From Streptomyces sp. WMMC500 (lineage in GTDB: Bacteria; Actinomycetota; Actinomycetes; Streptomycetales; Streptomycetaceae), in the NCBI RefSeq assembly GCF_027497195.1, contig NZ_CP114905.1, positions 3,396,001-3,460,000 of the forward strand: a DNA stretch of 64,000 bases. Reading direction: 5' to 3'. Below are positions 10,849 through 18,517 of the stretch, in pieces. Below the pieces are notes generated by a model. It was not told where the DNA came from and made no database searches. It worked only from the letters and a program-made list of their open reading frames with translations. The position numbers were made by a program, and so were the translations under genes. Position 1 is the first letter of the stretch. Every line of letters starts with the position of its first letter.

Positions 10849-10868
10849 GACTGCTCCTTGCTGACGCG

Positions 10869-10957
10869 GGGCGGGGCGGGAAGTCACAGGGCCCCCGTGC
10901 GGCGGAGGGCGGGGCGGGAGGTCACGGCGTCGCTCACAGCGCCCCCATGCGGCGGAT
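10869..10957. repeat. Imperfect tandem duplication at the end of the DUF6716 gene
   Basis: GCGGGGCGGGAAGTCAC near 10872 recurs as GCGGGGCGGGAGGTCAC near 10910. TCACAGGGCCCCCGTGCGGC near 10885 recurs as TCACAGCGCCCCCATGCGGC near 10936. The second copy contains the last codons and stop of the DUF6716 gene. The first copy therefore looks like a duplicated gene tail between that gene and the synthetase gene. Confidence 0.6.
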
Positions 10958-12313
10958 GAGGGGCGCGATGCGCTGCACGCCGCCCCGGTACACGGCGCGC
11001 GCGGTCTTGCGCAGCAGCGTGCGCGCCCAGCGGCGCACCGGGCCCGGCTCGGCGGTGACCGCGGCCTGCGGCAGCGGCTCGCCGGTCGGGGCGAGGCCGT
11101 GCCGGGCGAGGATGCGCGGCAGGTAGCCGCCGGCGGTCTCGGGGGTGTAGTACGGCGCCAGCGGCGGCAACTGCGGGTCGGCGACCAGGGTGGTCAGCCG
11201 GGCCCGGGCGCGGTCGAAGGCGGCGTCGTACGGCTCGGCGGAGGCCGCGCCGGGGACGCCCTGGCGGGACAGCCACACGGGGTCGGGCTTGGGCAGGTGG
11301 CCGGCGTCCAGCTCGTCCCAGGAGGCGAGGCAGCCGGAGCCGAGGAAGTGGTGGTTGCCCAGCGGCTCGCGTACGCCCAGGTCGGTCAGGACGGCGGTCG
11401 GGATGCCGCGGTGCAGCGACTCCAGCGCGGCGGTGGAACTGACGGTGACGAGCAGGTCGGTGCGGTCGAGGACCTCGCCCATGTTCCCGTAGACCAGGCT
11501 GCAGTTCTTGGGCAGTCCGCCGGGCAGCTTCTGGGCGAGCTTCTGGTACGGCGCCTCTTCGATGTGCGTCGTGTGCTCGCCCGGGCGGCTGCGCAGCTTG
11601 ACGAGCACCTCGCGGTCCGGGTGCCGCTCGGCGTGCCGGACGGCGCGGCGCAGCAGGTAGAGGCGGTCCTCGCGGGTGTCGGGCACGGAGGGCTGGACGG
11701 CGAAGACGACGGTGTACGGGCGGTCGCCGCTGGCGGCGGCCGGGTCGTACGGCTCGCCGTCGAGGAAGGGCAGCGCGCACTCCACCACGCTGTTCGGCGA
11801 GGCGCCGACGCCCTCGTAGACGGCCCGGAAGCGCTCGGCGTCCTGGCGGCTGTTGGCCAGCACGATGTCGGCGCCGTTGCGCAGCAGGAGGCCGTCGGAG
11901 AGCTTTTCGTACACCACGCCGACGTAGCCGGTGACGACCGCGGGGCGGCGCCTGGCGCCCTGCCAGGCGCGGGCGAGGCCGTGCAGCATGGCCTGGACCG
12001 TGCCGCCGACGCAGGACAGGAGCACCACGTCGTAGCGGTCGGGGTCGGCGGCGGCCAGGAACTCGACGGCCGTGACCTCCTTCATCGTCTCCGCGGCCAC
12101 GCCGACCTCGGCGAGCTGGCGGGCCGTGGGCGTGGCGCGGCCGTGCAGCAGATACCCGTCGAGCACCGCCTCCGGGGCCATGCGGCGAGCGGTGAGCGCG
12201 CCCCATTTCCAGCGGGTGTCCGAGTCGGCTAGAACAGCGGTGCGAAGCTGTGACGGGGGGTCGTTGAGCACGTCGCCGACGGTAGGCAGGCATTTCGCTC
12301 GGTAGCCCAACAC
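10934..12313 (-). CDS. DUF6716-type putative glycosyltransferase
   Basis: 459-residue protein. AVLADSDTRWKWGALTARR near residue 27 and the LLHGRATPTARQLAE segment are typical of a streptomycete family annotated as putative glycosyltransferases (DUF6716), found beside nonulosonate genes. A GT-B-like C-terminal half contains LLVTVSSTAALESLHRGIPT, an UDP/CDP-sugar or CDP-glycerol transferase-like nucleotide loop. The Arg-rich C-terminus could sit on the membrane. The GTG at 12313 is the first in-frame start; a GTG at 12271, closer to the conserved part, is equally possible. It is divergent from the next two glycosyltransferase genes across about 145 bp. Confidence 0.7.
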   Translation of the reverse strand: MLGYRAKCLPTVGDVLNDPPSQLRTAVLADSDTRWKWGALTARRMAPEAVLDGYLLHGRATPTARQLAEVGVAAETMKEVTAVEFLAAADPDRYDVVLLSCVGGTVQAMLHGLARAWQGARRRPAVVTGYVGVVYEKLSDGLLLRNGADIVLANSRQDAERFRAVYEGVGASPNSVVECALPFLDGEPYDPAAASGDRPYTVVFAVQPSVPDTREDRLYLLRRAVRHAERHPDREVLVKLRSRPGEHTTHIEEAPYQKLAQKLPGGLPKNCSLVYGNMGEVLDRTDLLVTVSSTAALESLHRGIPTAVLTDLGVREPLGNHHFLGSGCLASWDELDAGHLPKPDPVWLSRQGVPGAASAEPYDAAFDRARARLTTLVADPQLPPLAPYYTPETAGGYLPRILARHGLAPTGEPLPQAAVTAEPGPVRRWARTLLRKTARAVYRGGVQRIAPLIRRMGAL

Positions 12314-12458
12314 CGGCCGTACAGATGGTTAACAACACGCCGACGAACGGCGAACCCGGTCGAGAAGGGACGGCGTTCACCATTCCGCCTCCCGGCGTTC
12401 ACGCCTGCTTCGGGGTGGTGCAAGCCCGGGGGGCGGGGCGGCGCCTAGCATCGCCTGG

Positions 12459-13436
12459 ATGCGTCAACTCTCCGTGATCGTTCCCTTCTACAACGTGCAG
12501 GACTACGCGCCCGAGACGCTCGCCTGCCTGCGCGCCAACGCGGCACCCGGCACCGAGTTCATCCTGGTCGACGACTGCTCGACGGACAGCACCGGCGAAC
12601 TGCTGGAGCAGGCCGCGCGCCACCTGCCGGGCGCCGTGTACGTACGCCACGCGCACAACGGCGGCCTGGCCACCGCCCGCAACACCGGGCTCGACCGGGC
12701 CCGCGGCCGGTACGTCACCTTCCTCGACGGCGACGACTGGCTCGCCCCCGGCTACTACCGCCGGCTGGTGGCGGCCATCGCCGAGCTGGACTGCGACTTC
12801 GTCCGCACCGACCACGTGCAGTGCGCCGCCCGCGCCCGCACCATCCACCGCGTCCCGCACGGCCGCCGCGGCGTCGTCCAGGACCCGCGGTCGGCGATCC
12901 TGCCGGCGACGCACCCGACGTCGGTGGACTACGCCTACGCCTGGGCCGGCATCTACCACCGCCGGCTCCTGGACGACGGCCTGCTGCACTTCCCCGACGG
13001 GCTGCGGACGGCCGAGGACCGGCCGTGGATCTGGCGGCTGCACCGCGAGGCGCGGACGTTCGCGGTCGTCGGGCTGCTCGGCGTCTTCTACCGCCGCGGC
13101 GTTTCAAACTCCCTCACCCAGATCGGTGACGTACGCCAGCTCGACTTCCTGCGCGCCTTCGACCAGGTGGTCGAGGAGACCGCGGCGGACCGGGACGCGG
13201 AGCTGCTGCTGCCGAAGGCGGTGCGGAACTTCTGCGCGATCATCGCGCACCATCTGAACAACATCGAACGGTTCGAGAAGCCCGTGGCGCGCAGACTGCG
13301 CGAGATGAGCGCCGACGCGCTGCGCCGCATGCCGCAGCACGTACTCACGGAGGTCCTGGACGCGATGGACACGGATCGCTCGGAACTGCTGCGCCGGCTG
13401 CACCGCAGGGGCGTGCCGGCGGGGGTGTCCGCCTGA
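12459..13436 (+). CDS. Family 2 glycosyltransferase (GT-A)
   Basis: 325-residue inverting glycosyltransferase. The GT2 signature SVIVPFYNVQDYAPETLACL opens the protein. FILVDDCSTDST, NGGLATARNTGLDRARGRYV and FLDGDDWL (DxD-type metal site) follow within the first 100 residues. RTAEDRPWIW supplies the acceptor-side ED motif. The C-terminal third is helical with no membrane segment. Its stop overlaps the next ATG by one base (TGATG), so it forms a coupled pair with the polysialyltransferase-like gene. Donor and acceptor are unknown; context suggests building or priming the cell-wall polymer. Confidence 0.88.
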   Translation: MRQLSVIVPFYNVQDYAPETLACLRANAAPGTEFILVDDCSTDSTGELLEQAARHLPGAVYVRHAHNGGLATARNTGLDRARGRYVTFLDGDDWLAPGYYRRLVAAIAELDCDFVRTDHVQCAARARTIHRVPHGRRGVVQDPRSAILPATHPTSVDYAYAWAGIYHRRLLDDGLLHFPDGLRTAEDRPWIWRLHREARTFAVVGLLGVFYRRGVSNSLTQIGDVRQLDFLRAFDQVVEETAADRDAELLLPKAVRNFCAIIAHHLNNIERFEKPVARRLREMSADALRRMPQHVLTEVLDAMDTDRSELLRRLHRRGVPAGVSA

Positions 13437-14848
13437 TGGCCGCCTCATCCGGCGCCCCGGCGTCCTCGTACGCGCCGCAGCAGATCCGCTACGCCCCCGG
13501 CCGGCACACCCAGGTCTTCATGGCCTCCACCCTCTACGGCACCGCGACCCTCGCCGCCGCCCTGGACGCCGGCCTCTTCCCCGCCGCGGACCGCCGCATC
13601 CTGCTGCTCACCAACAACGCCGCGAACCCGGAGACCACCCCGGCCGTCGACGCCATGGCCGGCTTCGCGCAACTGCGCTCCCGCTTCGACGACGTACAGG
13701 ACTGGAACCACGCCATCCGCCCGCTGCACCCCTCTTCCTGGGAGCCGCGCACCGAGGACGTGCCCCTGTGGGAGCGGCACCTGCGGCTGCTGTGGGGCCT
13801 GGGCGACGACCGGCTCACGCTCGTCGTGGAGTCGATCCAGGTCAGCCCCGCGCGGGCGCTCGTCCAGCTCTTCCCCGACGCGGCCCTGCACGTCTACGCC
13901 GACGGCCTGATGAGCTACGGCCCCACCCGCAACAAGCTCTCCTCCTTTGTCGGCACGCGCGTCGAGCGGCTGCTCCACCCCGACCTGCTGCCGGGCGTAC
14001 GGCCCATGCTGCTCACGGAGTTCGGCGTCCCGTCGGAGATCGTGCCGACGGAGGAGCTGAAGAAGGTGCTGGCCGAACTGTCGGCCCCCACCGACCTCGA
14101 ACTTCCCGCCGAAGGGTCCTCGCCCGCACTCCTCCTGGGCCAGTACCTGTCGGCGCTGAAGATCCTCACGGCGGAGGAGGAAGAGGAACTGCACGTACGG
14201 ATGCTGCGCGGGGCGGCCGGACTGGGCCACCGCAGCGTGGTGTTCAAGCCGCACCCGATGGCGCCGGCCCGGGTCTCCCGGCTGCTGGAGGAGGAGGCGG
14301 GCAGCCTCGGCGTGTCGCTGACGGTGCTCGACTCCCCGGTGCTGGCGGAGGTGCTGTACGAGCGGCTGCGCCCGGCGCTGGTGGCCGGCGCGTTCTCCAC
14401 GGCGCTGATGACGGCGTCGACGCTGTACGGGCTGCCGGTGGCGAGAATCGGGACCGACACGCTGCTGGACCGGCTGACCCCGTACGAGAACAGCAACCGC
14501 GTCCCCGTCACGATCGCCGACGTGCTGCTGCCGTCGCTGGACGACCCGGAGGCGGTGCGCGGCTGGCGGGCGCCGACGGCGGCGGAGGCGCAGGCGAAGC
14601 TCGGCGGGCTGCTGACGGCGGTGGGCTTCACCATGCAGCCGCGGATCTACGCGCGGCGGCGCCCCGAGGTCGAGCAGTGGCTGGCGGCGGAGCTGGACGC
14701 GGACACGTGGCGGTACTTCAAGCGGCGCCGGCTGACGGTGGAAGGGCTGCCGGGCGGGGTGCCGAAGCGGCTGGCGTTCGTACCGCGCAGCCCGGCGGTG
14801 CGGAGGGTGGCGCGGCGGGCGCGGGCGCTGAAGCGCCGGCTGCGGTGA
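13436..14848 (+). CDS. Polysialyltransferase-family protein
   Basis: 470 residues. The start QVFMASTLYGTATLAAALDA matches the N-terminus of the alpha-2,8-polysialyltransferase family. VVFKPHPMAPARVSRL near residue 265 carries the HP motif that binds CMP-sugar in bacterial polysialyltransferases, and VAGAFSTALMTASTLYG near 320 supplies the SS/ST-type motif. The Arg/Lys-rich C-terminus may contact the membrane. It probably polymerises the nonulosonic acid made by the divergent genes. The small overlap with the upstream gene implies coupled translation. Confidence 0.85.
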   Translation: MAASSGAPASSYAPQQIRYAPGRHTQVFMASTLYGTATLAAALDAGLFPAADRRILLLTNNAANPETTPAVDAMAGFAQLRSRFDDVQDWNHAIRPLHPSSWEPRTEDVPLWERHLRLLWGLGDDRLTLVVESIQVSPARALVQLFPDAALHVYADGLMSYGPTRNKLSSFVGTRVERLLHPDLLPGVRPMLLTEFGVPSEIVPTEELKKVLAELSAPTDLELPAEGSSPALLLGQYLSALKILTAEEEEELHVRMLRGAAGLGHRSVVFKPHPMAPARVSRLLEEEAGSLGVSLTVLDSPVLAEVLYERLRPALVAGAFSTALMTASTLYGLPVARIGTDTLLDRLTPYENSNRVPVTIADVLLPSLDDPEAVRGWRAPTAAEAQAKLGGLLTAVGFTMQPRIYARRRPEVEQWLAAELDADTWRYFKRRRLTVEGLPGGVPKRLAFVPRSPAVRRVARRARALKRRLR

Positions 14849-14898
14849 CGCGGGGGCGGCGGAGCGCACAACGGCGCGGCGCCGCCCCTGTCTACCCC

Positions 14899-15984
14899 CT
14901 ACTCCGGCAACTCCCCCTTCTCTCCCGCCTCGTCAGATGCCGACGACGCGGCGGCGTCTGACGCATCCGCCGTGTCCGCGGCGTCCGCCGTGTCCGCCGT
15001 GTCCGCCGTGTCCGCCGTGTCCGCCGCCTCCGCGGCGCGCGACGCGCGGCCCGCGAGGTCCCGCAGGTACGCCGCCAGCTCCGGCGGCTCGTGCACCTCG
15101 AACTCGCAGCCCAGCGCGGTCAGCCGCAGCGCCAGCCAGTCCAGCGCGTCCGCCTCCGTGACGAACTCGCACGTCCCCTCGTCCACCCGCTCCAGACCCG
15201 CCGCCGCGTCGCCGAGCCGGCGCGCCAGGTCCTTGTACGGCGCGTGCAGCGTCGCGCGGGCGCGGTAGCGGGGCCGGTCCCCGCCCATCCGGGCCTCGAC
15301 GAACGCCGCCACGTCCGCCGCCGGCAGCTCGCGGCGCGGCGGGCGGACGCCGGTGGCGAAGGGACGGGTGATGCGGTCGACGCGGAACAGCCGCCAGTCG
15401 TCACGGTCGTTGTCGTACGCGACGAAGTACCACCGCCGGCCCGCCGAGACCAGCCCGTGCGGCTCCACGAGCCGCTTCGTCTCGGTGCCGTCCGCCGCGC
15501 GGTAGCCGAAGCGCAGCCGCTCACCGCCCGCCACGCCGGCGGCCAGCGCCGTCAGCACCTCGGCGTCGACCTGCGGGCCCTGCCAGCGGGTCAGCGGGGT
15601 GGTGGCGGTGCCGAGCGACGTGACGCGCCGCCGCAGCCGCGACGGCAGCACCTGCTCCAGCTTCGCCAGCGCCCGTACGGACGCCTCCGCAAGACCCGCG
15701 ACCGTATGGCCCGCGGAGCTGCGCAGGCCGACGGCGATGGCGACGGCCTCGTCGTCCTCAAGGAGCAGCGGGGGCATGGCCTTTCCCGCGACGAGGCGGT
15801 AGCCGCCGAGGGTGCCGCGGGTGGACTCGACCGGGTAGCCGAGGTCGCGCAGCCGCTCGACGTCGCGGCGGACCGTGCGGTCGCTGACGCCGAGGCGGTC
15901 GGCCAGCTCGCCGCCGGGCCATTCGCGGGGCGTCTGGAGGAGGGAGAGCAGTTGCAGAAGCCTCTTGGGAGTGTCGGTCGTCAT
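14899..15984 (-). CDS. WYL-domain transcriptional regulator (HTH, YafY-like)
   Basis: 361 residues. An N-terminal winged HTH (residues 6-60: LLQLLSLLQTPREWPGGELA then VSDRTVRRDVERLRDLG) is followed by the WYL ligand-binding domain (about 140-225; FGYRAADGTETKRLVEPHGL and WYFVAYDNDRDDWRLFRVDR) and a WCX-like C-terminal part. The last 45 residues are an Ala-Asp-Thr repeat and an acidic tail. It is divergent from the MFS gene, and a 19-bp palindrome sits between the two starts, so it probably represses itself and the transporter. Confidence 0.9.
   Translation of the reverse strand: MTTDTPKRLLQLLSLLQTPREWPGGELADRLGVSDRTVRRDVERLRDLGYPVESTRGTLGGYRLVAGKAMPPLLLEDDEAVAIAVGLRSSAGHTVAGLAEASVRALAKLEQVLPSRLRRRVTSLGTATTPLTRWQGPQVDAEVLTALAAGVAGGERLRFGYRAADGTETKRLVEPHGLVSAGRRWYFVAYDNDRDDWRLFRVDRITRPFATGVRPPRRELPAADVAAFVEARMGGDRPRYRARATLHAPYKDLARRLGDAAAGLERVDEGTCEFVTEADALDWLALRLTALGCEFEVHEPPELAAYLRDLAGRASRAAEAADTADTADTADTADAADTADASDAAASSASDEAGEKGELPE
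14961..15035. repeat. 9-bp tandem repeat encoding Ala-Asp-Thr runs
   Basis: The unit GTCCGCCGT recurs about five times, with variants at both ends. It encodes the ADT-ADT-ADT-ADT stretch near the C-terminus of the WYL regulator. Because the unit is a multiple of three, copy-number changes would keep the frame. Confidence 0.8.
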
Positions 15985-16006
15985 GTTTTCCAGACTGCCT
16001 TCTCTT

Positions 16007-16025
16007 TAGGACATGACCTGTCCTA
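16007..16025. promoter_or_regulatory. Operator palindrome between WYL regulator and MFS gene
   Basis: TAGGACA-TGACC-TGTCCTA, a perfect 7-bp inverted repeat with a 5-bp spacer. It lies 22 bp before each of the two divergent starts (15984 and 16047). This is the expected place for a regulator that controls both genes. Confidence 0.75.
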
Positions 16026-16046
16026 TAGGGCTTCTAGGTTACCCCC

Positions 16047-17561
16047 ATGACCTTCCAGAACGCCTCTGTGGCAGGACCGGACCGGCGCCGGTGGATCGCG
16101 CTCGCCGTCGTACTGACGGCCTCCTTCATGGACCTCGTCGACGCGACGATCGTCAACATCGCCATTCCGAGCATCCAGGAGGACACCGGCGCCTCCTTCA
16201 GCGCGATCCAGTGGATCACCGCGGGCTACGCGCTCGCCTTCGCCGTCGGCCTCATCACCGGCGGCCGTCTCGGCGACATCTACGGCCGCAAGCGGGTCTT
16301 CCTGCTCGGCATGGGCGGCTTCACCGTCGCCTCGCTGCTGTGCGGCGTCGCCGCCGACCCGGCGATGCTCGTGGGCTCGCGGGTGCTGCAGGGCGCGATG
16401 GCGGCGCTGATGGTCCCGCAGGTGCTGAGCATCATCCACGTCACGTTCCCCGCGGAGGAACGCGGCAAGGTCTTCGGGATGTTCGGCGCGGTCGCCGGGC
16501 TCGGCGCGGTGTCCGGCCCGATGATCGGCGCGCTGCTCACCGAGTGGGACCTGTTCGGCCTCGCCTGGCGGCCCATCTTCCTCATCAACCTGCCGGTCGG
16601 CATCGCCGGCCTCATCCTGGGCCGCCGCTTCATCAGCGAGTCGACGGCACCCGACGCGCTGCGCCTGGACCTGCGCGGGGTGCTGCTGGCCACCACGGGG
16701 CTGCTGATGCTGCTGTACCCGATCACCATGGGCCACGAGAACGACTGGCCGGCGTGGGGCTTCGTCTCGATGGCCGCGAGCCTGCCGGTGTTCGCCGCCT
16801 TCGTCGCGTACCAGCGGCGCAAGCGGCGCATGGACGGGTCGCCGCTCGTCGAGCTGTCGCTGTTCCGGGTCAAGAGCTTCGCCGCGGGCATCGGGGTCCA
16901 GCTCGCCTTCAGCACGGGGCTGGGGATCTTCTTCCTGGTGTGGACGCTGTACATGCAGCTCGGGCTCGGCTGGAGCGCCCTGCACGCGGGCCTGACGGGA
17001 ATCCCGTTCTCGCTCGCCTGCTCGGTGGCCGCGGGAATGTCGGTGCAGGCGCTGACCCCGCGGTTCGGGCGGAAGGTGCTGCACGGGGGCGCGGTGACGA
17101 TGATGGCGGGAGCGCTGCTGTACCTGGCGGCCTCCGACCGGTACGGCACGGAGATCGCGACCTGGCAGATGGCGCTGCCGCTGGCCCTGCTGGGCGCGGG
17201 CATGGGCCTGATCTTCGCCCCACTGACGAACGCGGTCCTCTCCGGCGTCCCGCGACAGCACGCGGGCTCGGCGTCCGGGCTGATCAACACGACGAACCAG
17301 TTGGGGATGGCGCTCGGTCTGGGGCTGGTGTCGGTGGTGTTCTTCGGCGCGATGGACGAGCCGACGGGGCCGCGGGAGGTCGGCCCGGCGTTCGCGGGGG
17401 CGTTCGAGAACGCGATGTGGTGGGTGATCGCGATCCTGGGCGTGGTCTACGCGCTGCTGTTCGCCCTCCCGAAGCGCAACCCGGCGGAGCCGGAGCCGGG
17501 CCCGGAGGCTGGTCCGGAGCCGGTGGCGGACGGGGAGCCGAAGGAACTCGTCGGCGTCTGA
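16047..17561 (+). CDS. MFS drug exporter, DHA2 (EmrB/QacA) type
   Basis: 504-residue multi-pass transporter with 14 predicted membrane segments. ASFMDLVDATIVNIAIPSIQ in TM1 carries the D-x-T-x-V-N-x-A-x-P motif of DHA2 drug:proton antiporters. The loop 2-3 motif is GGRLGDIYGRKRVF. VAGLGAVSGPMIGALLTEW in TM5 matches motif C of antiporters. The C-terminus is Pro/Glu-rich and cytoplasmic. It is probably controlled by the divergent WYL regulator. The exported compound cannot be inferred. A strong hairpin follows the stop codon. Confidence 0.92.
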   Translation: MTFQNASVAGPDRRRWIALAVVLTASFMDLVDATIVNIAIPSIQEDTGASFSAIQWITAGYALAFAVGLITGGRLGDIYGRKRVFLLGMGGFTVASLLCGVAADPAMLVGSRVLQGAMAALMVPQVLSIIHVTFPAEERGKVFGMFGAVAGLGAVSGPMIGALLTEWDLFGLAWRPIFLINLPVGIAGLILGRRFISESTAPDALRLDLRGVLLATTGLLMLLYPITMGHENDWPAWGFVSMAASLPVFAAFVAYQRRKRRMDGSPLVELSLFRVKSFAAGIGVQLAFSTGLGIFFLVWTLYMQLGLGWSALHAGLTGIPFSLACSVAAGMSVQALTPRFGRKVLHGGAVTMMAGALLYLAASDRYGTEIATWQMALPLALLGAGMGLIFAPLTNAVLSGVPRQHAGSASGLINTTNQLGMALGLGLVSVVFFGAMDEPTGPREVGPAFAGAFENAMWWVIAILGVVYALLFALPKRNPAEPEPGPEAGPEPVADGEPKELVGV

Positions 17562-17575
17562 GGCCGGTCGAGCCA

Positions 17576-17615
17576 CGGAACGGGGTGCGGTCCCAAGGGA
17601 CGGCACCCCGTTCCG
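17576..17615. terminator. Strong hairpin terminator after the MFS gene
   Basis: CGGAACGGGGTGC pairs perfectly with GCACCCCGTTCCG (13 bp). An inner GTCCC-AA-GGGAC extends the stem with one mismatch. It starts 15 bp after the MFS stop codon. Confidence 0.85.
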
Positions 17616-17632
17616 CGTGCGGGCTCCGTCGT

Positions 17633-17638
17633 TATGCT
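17633..17638 (+). promoter_or_regulatory. -10 box of a leaderless transcript
   Basis: TATGCT ends 6 nt before the GTG at 17645 and follows the MFS terminator. The formyltransferase-like gene therefore seems to have its own leaderless promoter. Confidence 0.45.
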
Positions 17639-17644
17639 GGCCCG

Positions 17645-18493
17645 GTGACCGTTGCCATGCGTATCGGCTTGATCTCGTTCGGTGTCCGGGAGTTCGCCAC
17701 CCTGCACGAGGTCTGCGCGGAAGCCGGCCACACCCCCGTCGTCTACGCCTACTCCCGTTCCATGCGCCCGAGATCGGCGACCGACCCGGCCGCCGCCGCT
17801 GCCGCGGGGCGGATCACAGCCGCGCTGCCCGCGGGCGTGGATCTGCTGTTACCGGGCAGCTCCGAAGGGCTGGGGACGGCACTTGGCGGATACGGTCTCG
17901 ATCTCCTGGTCTGCTTCGGCTTCTCGTGGCGGCTGCCCCCGGCCGTTCTCGCGATTCCGCGCCACGGCGTCGTCAACCTCCACTGTTCGATGCTGCCCGA
18001 GTACCGCGGACCGGCACCCGTGCTGTGGGCGATCCGCAACGGCGACCCGATGCTCGGCGTCACGGCGCACCGCATGAACGAGGAGTTCGACGCCGGTCCC
18101 GTCCTCGCCCAGGAGCGCTCGGTCCCCCTCCCGGACGACGCGACACCCGATGCTCTCTGGCCCGGGCTCGCGGCGTCGCTCCGGCGTGTGCTGGCCGCGG
18201 CACTGGAGCAGGCGACGGACCCGTCCGCCGGTGCGCCGCAGTCCGCCCGCGAAGCGACCTACGCGGGGCTCATGGAGGAGGCGTTCTCCGTCGTCGACAC
18301 CGCGCGCACGTCGCGGGAGGTGCACAACCAAGTACGCGCCCACCGGTACATCGGCCCGGGCCGGGGCCCGGTCGCGACCGTCGCAGGGCAGCGCGTGAAG
18401 GTGTTACGGACCAGCCTCACGCCCGTCGACGGGCCGCACCTGGACTGCGCGGACGGGCCCGTGTGGATCGCCGAGTCCGCACCCGCGGAATAG
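17645..18493 (+). CDS. Formyltransferase-family protein (methionyl-tRNA formyltransferase-like)
   Basis: 282 residues. The fold is the 10-formyltetrahydrofolate-dependent transferase type: MRIGLISFG strand, LLVCFGFSWRLPPAVLAIP, then VVNLHCSMLPEYRGPAPVLW with the catalytic N-x-H, and GVTAHRMNEEFDAGPVLAQ with the Asp. A C-terminal OB-like part contains REVHNQVRAHRYIGPGRGP, as in Fmt and ArnA-type enzymes. At this length it could be a second Fmt or, more likely, an amino-sugar or natural-product N-formyltransferase. GTG 17645 suits the leaderless box; ATG 17657 is the alternative. Confidence 0.8.
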   Translation: MTVAMRIGLISFGVREFATLHEVCAEAGHTPVVYAYSRSMRPRSATDPAAAAAAGRITAALPAGVDLLLPGSSEGLGTALGGYGLDLLVCFGFSWRLPPAVLAIPRHGVVNLHCSMLPEYRGPAPVLWAIRNGDPMLGVTAHRMNEEFDAGPVLAQERSVPLPDDATPDALWPGLAASLRRVLAAALEQATDPSAGAPQSAREATYAGLMEEAFSVVDTARTSREVHNQVRAHRYIGPGRGPVATVAGQRVKVLRTSLTPVDGPHLDCADGPVWIAESAPAE

Positions 18494-18517
18494 CGCCGAA
18501 CGGAGGGAGCAGGTCCC

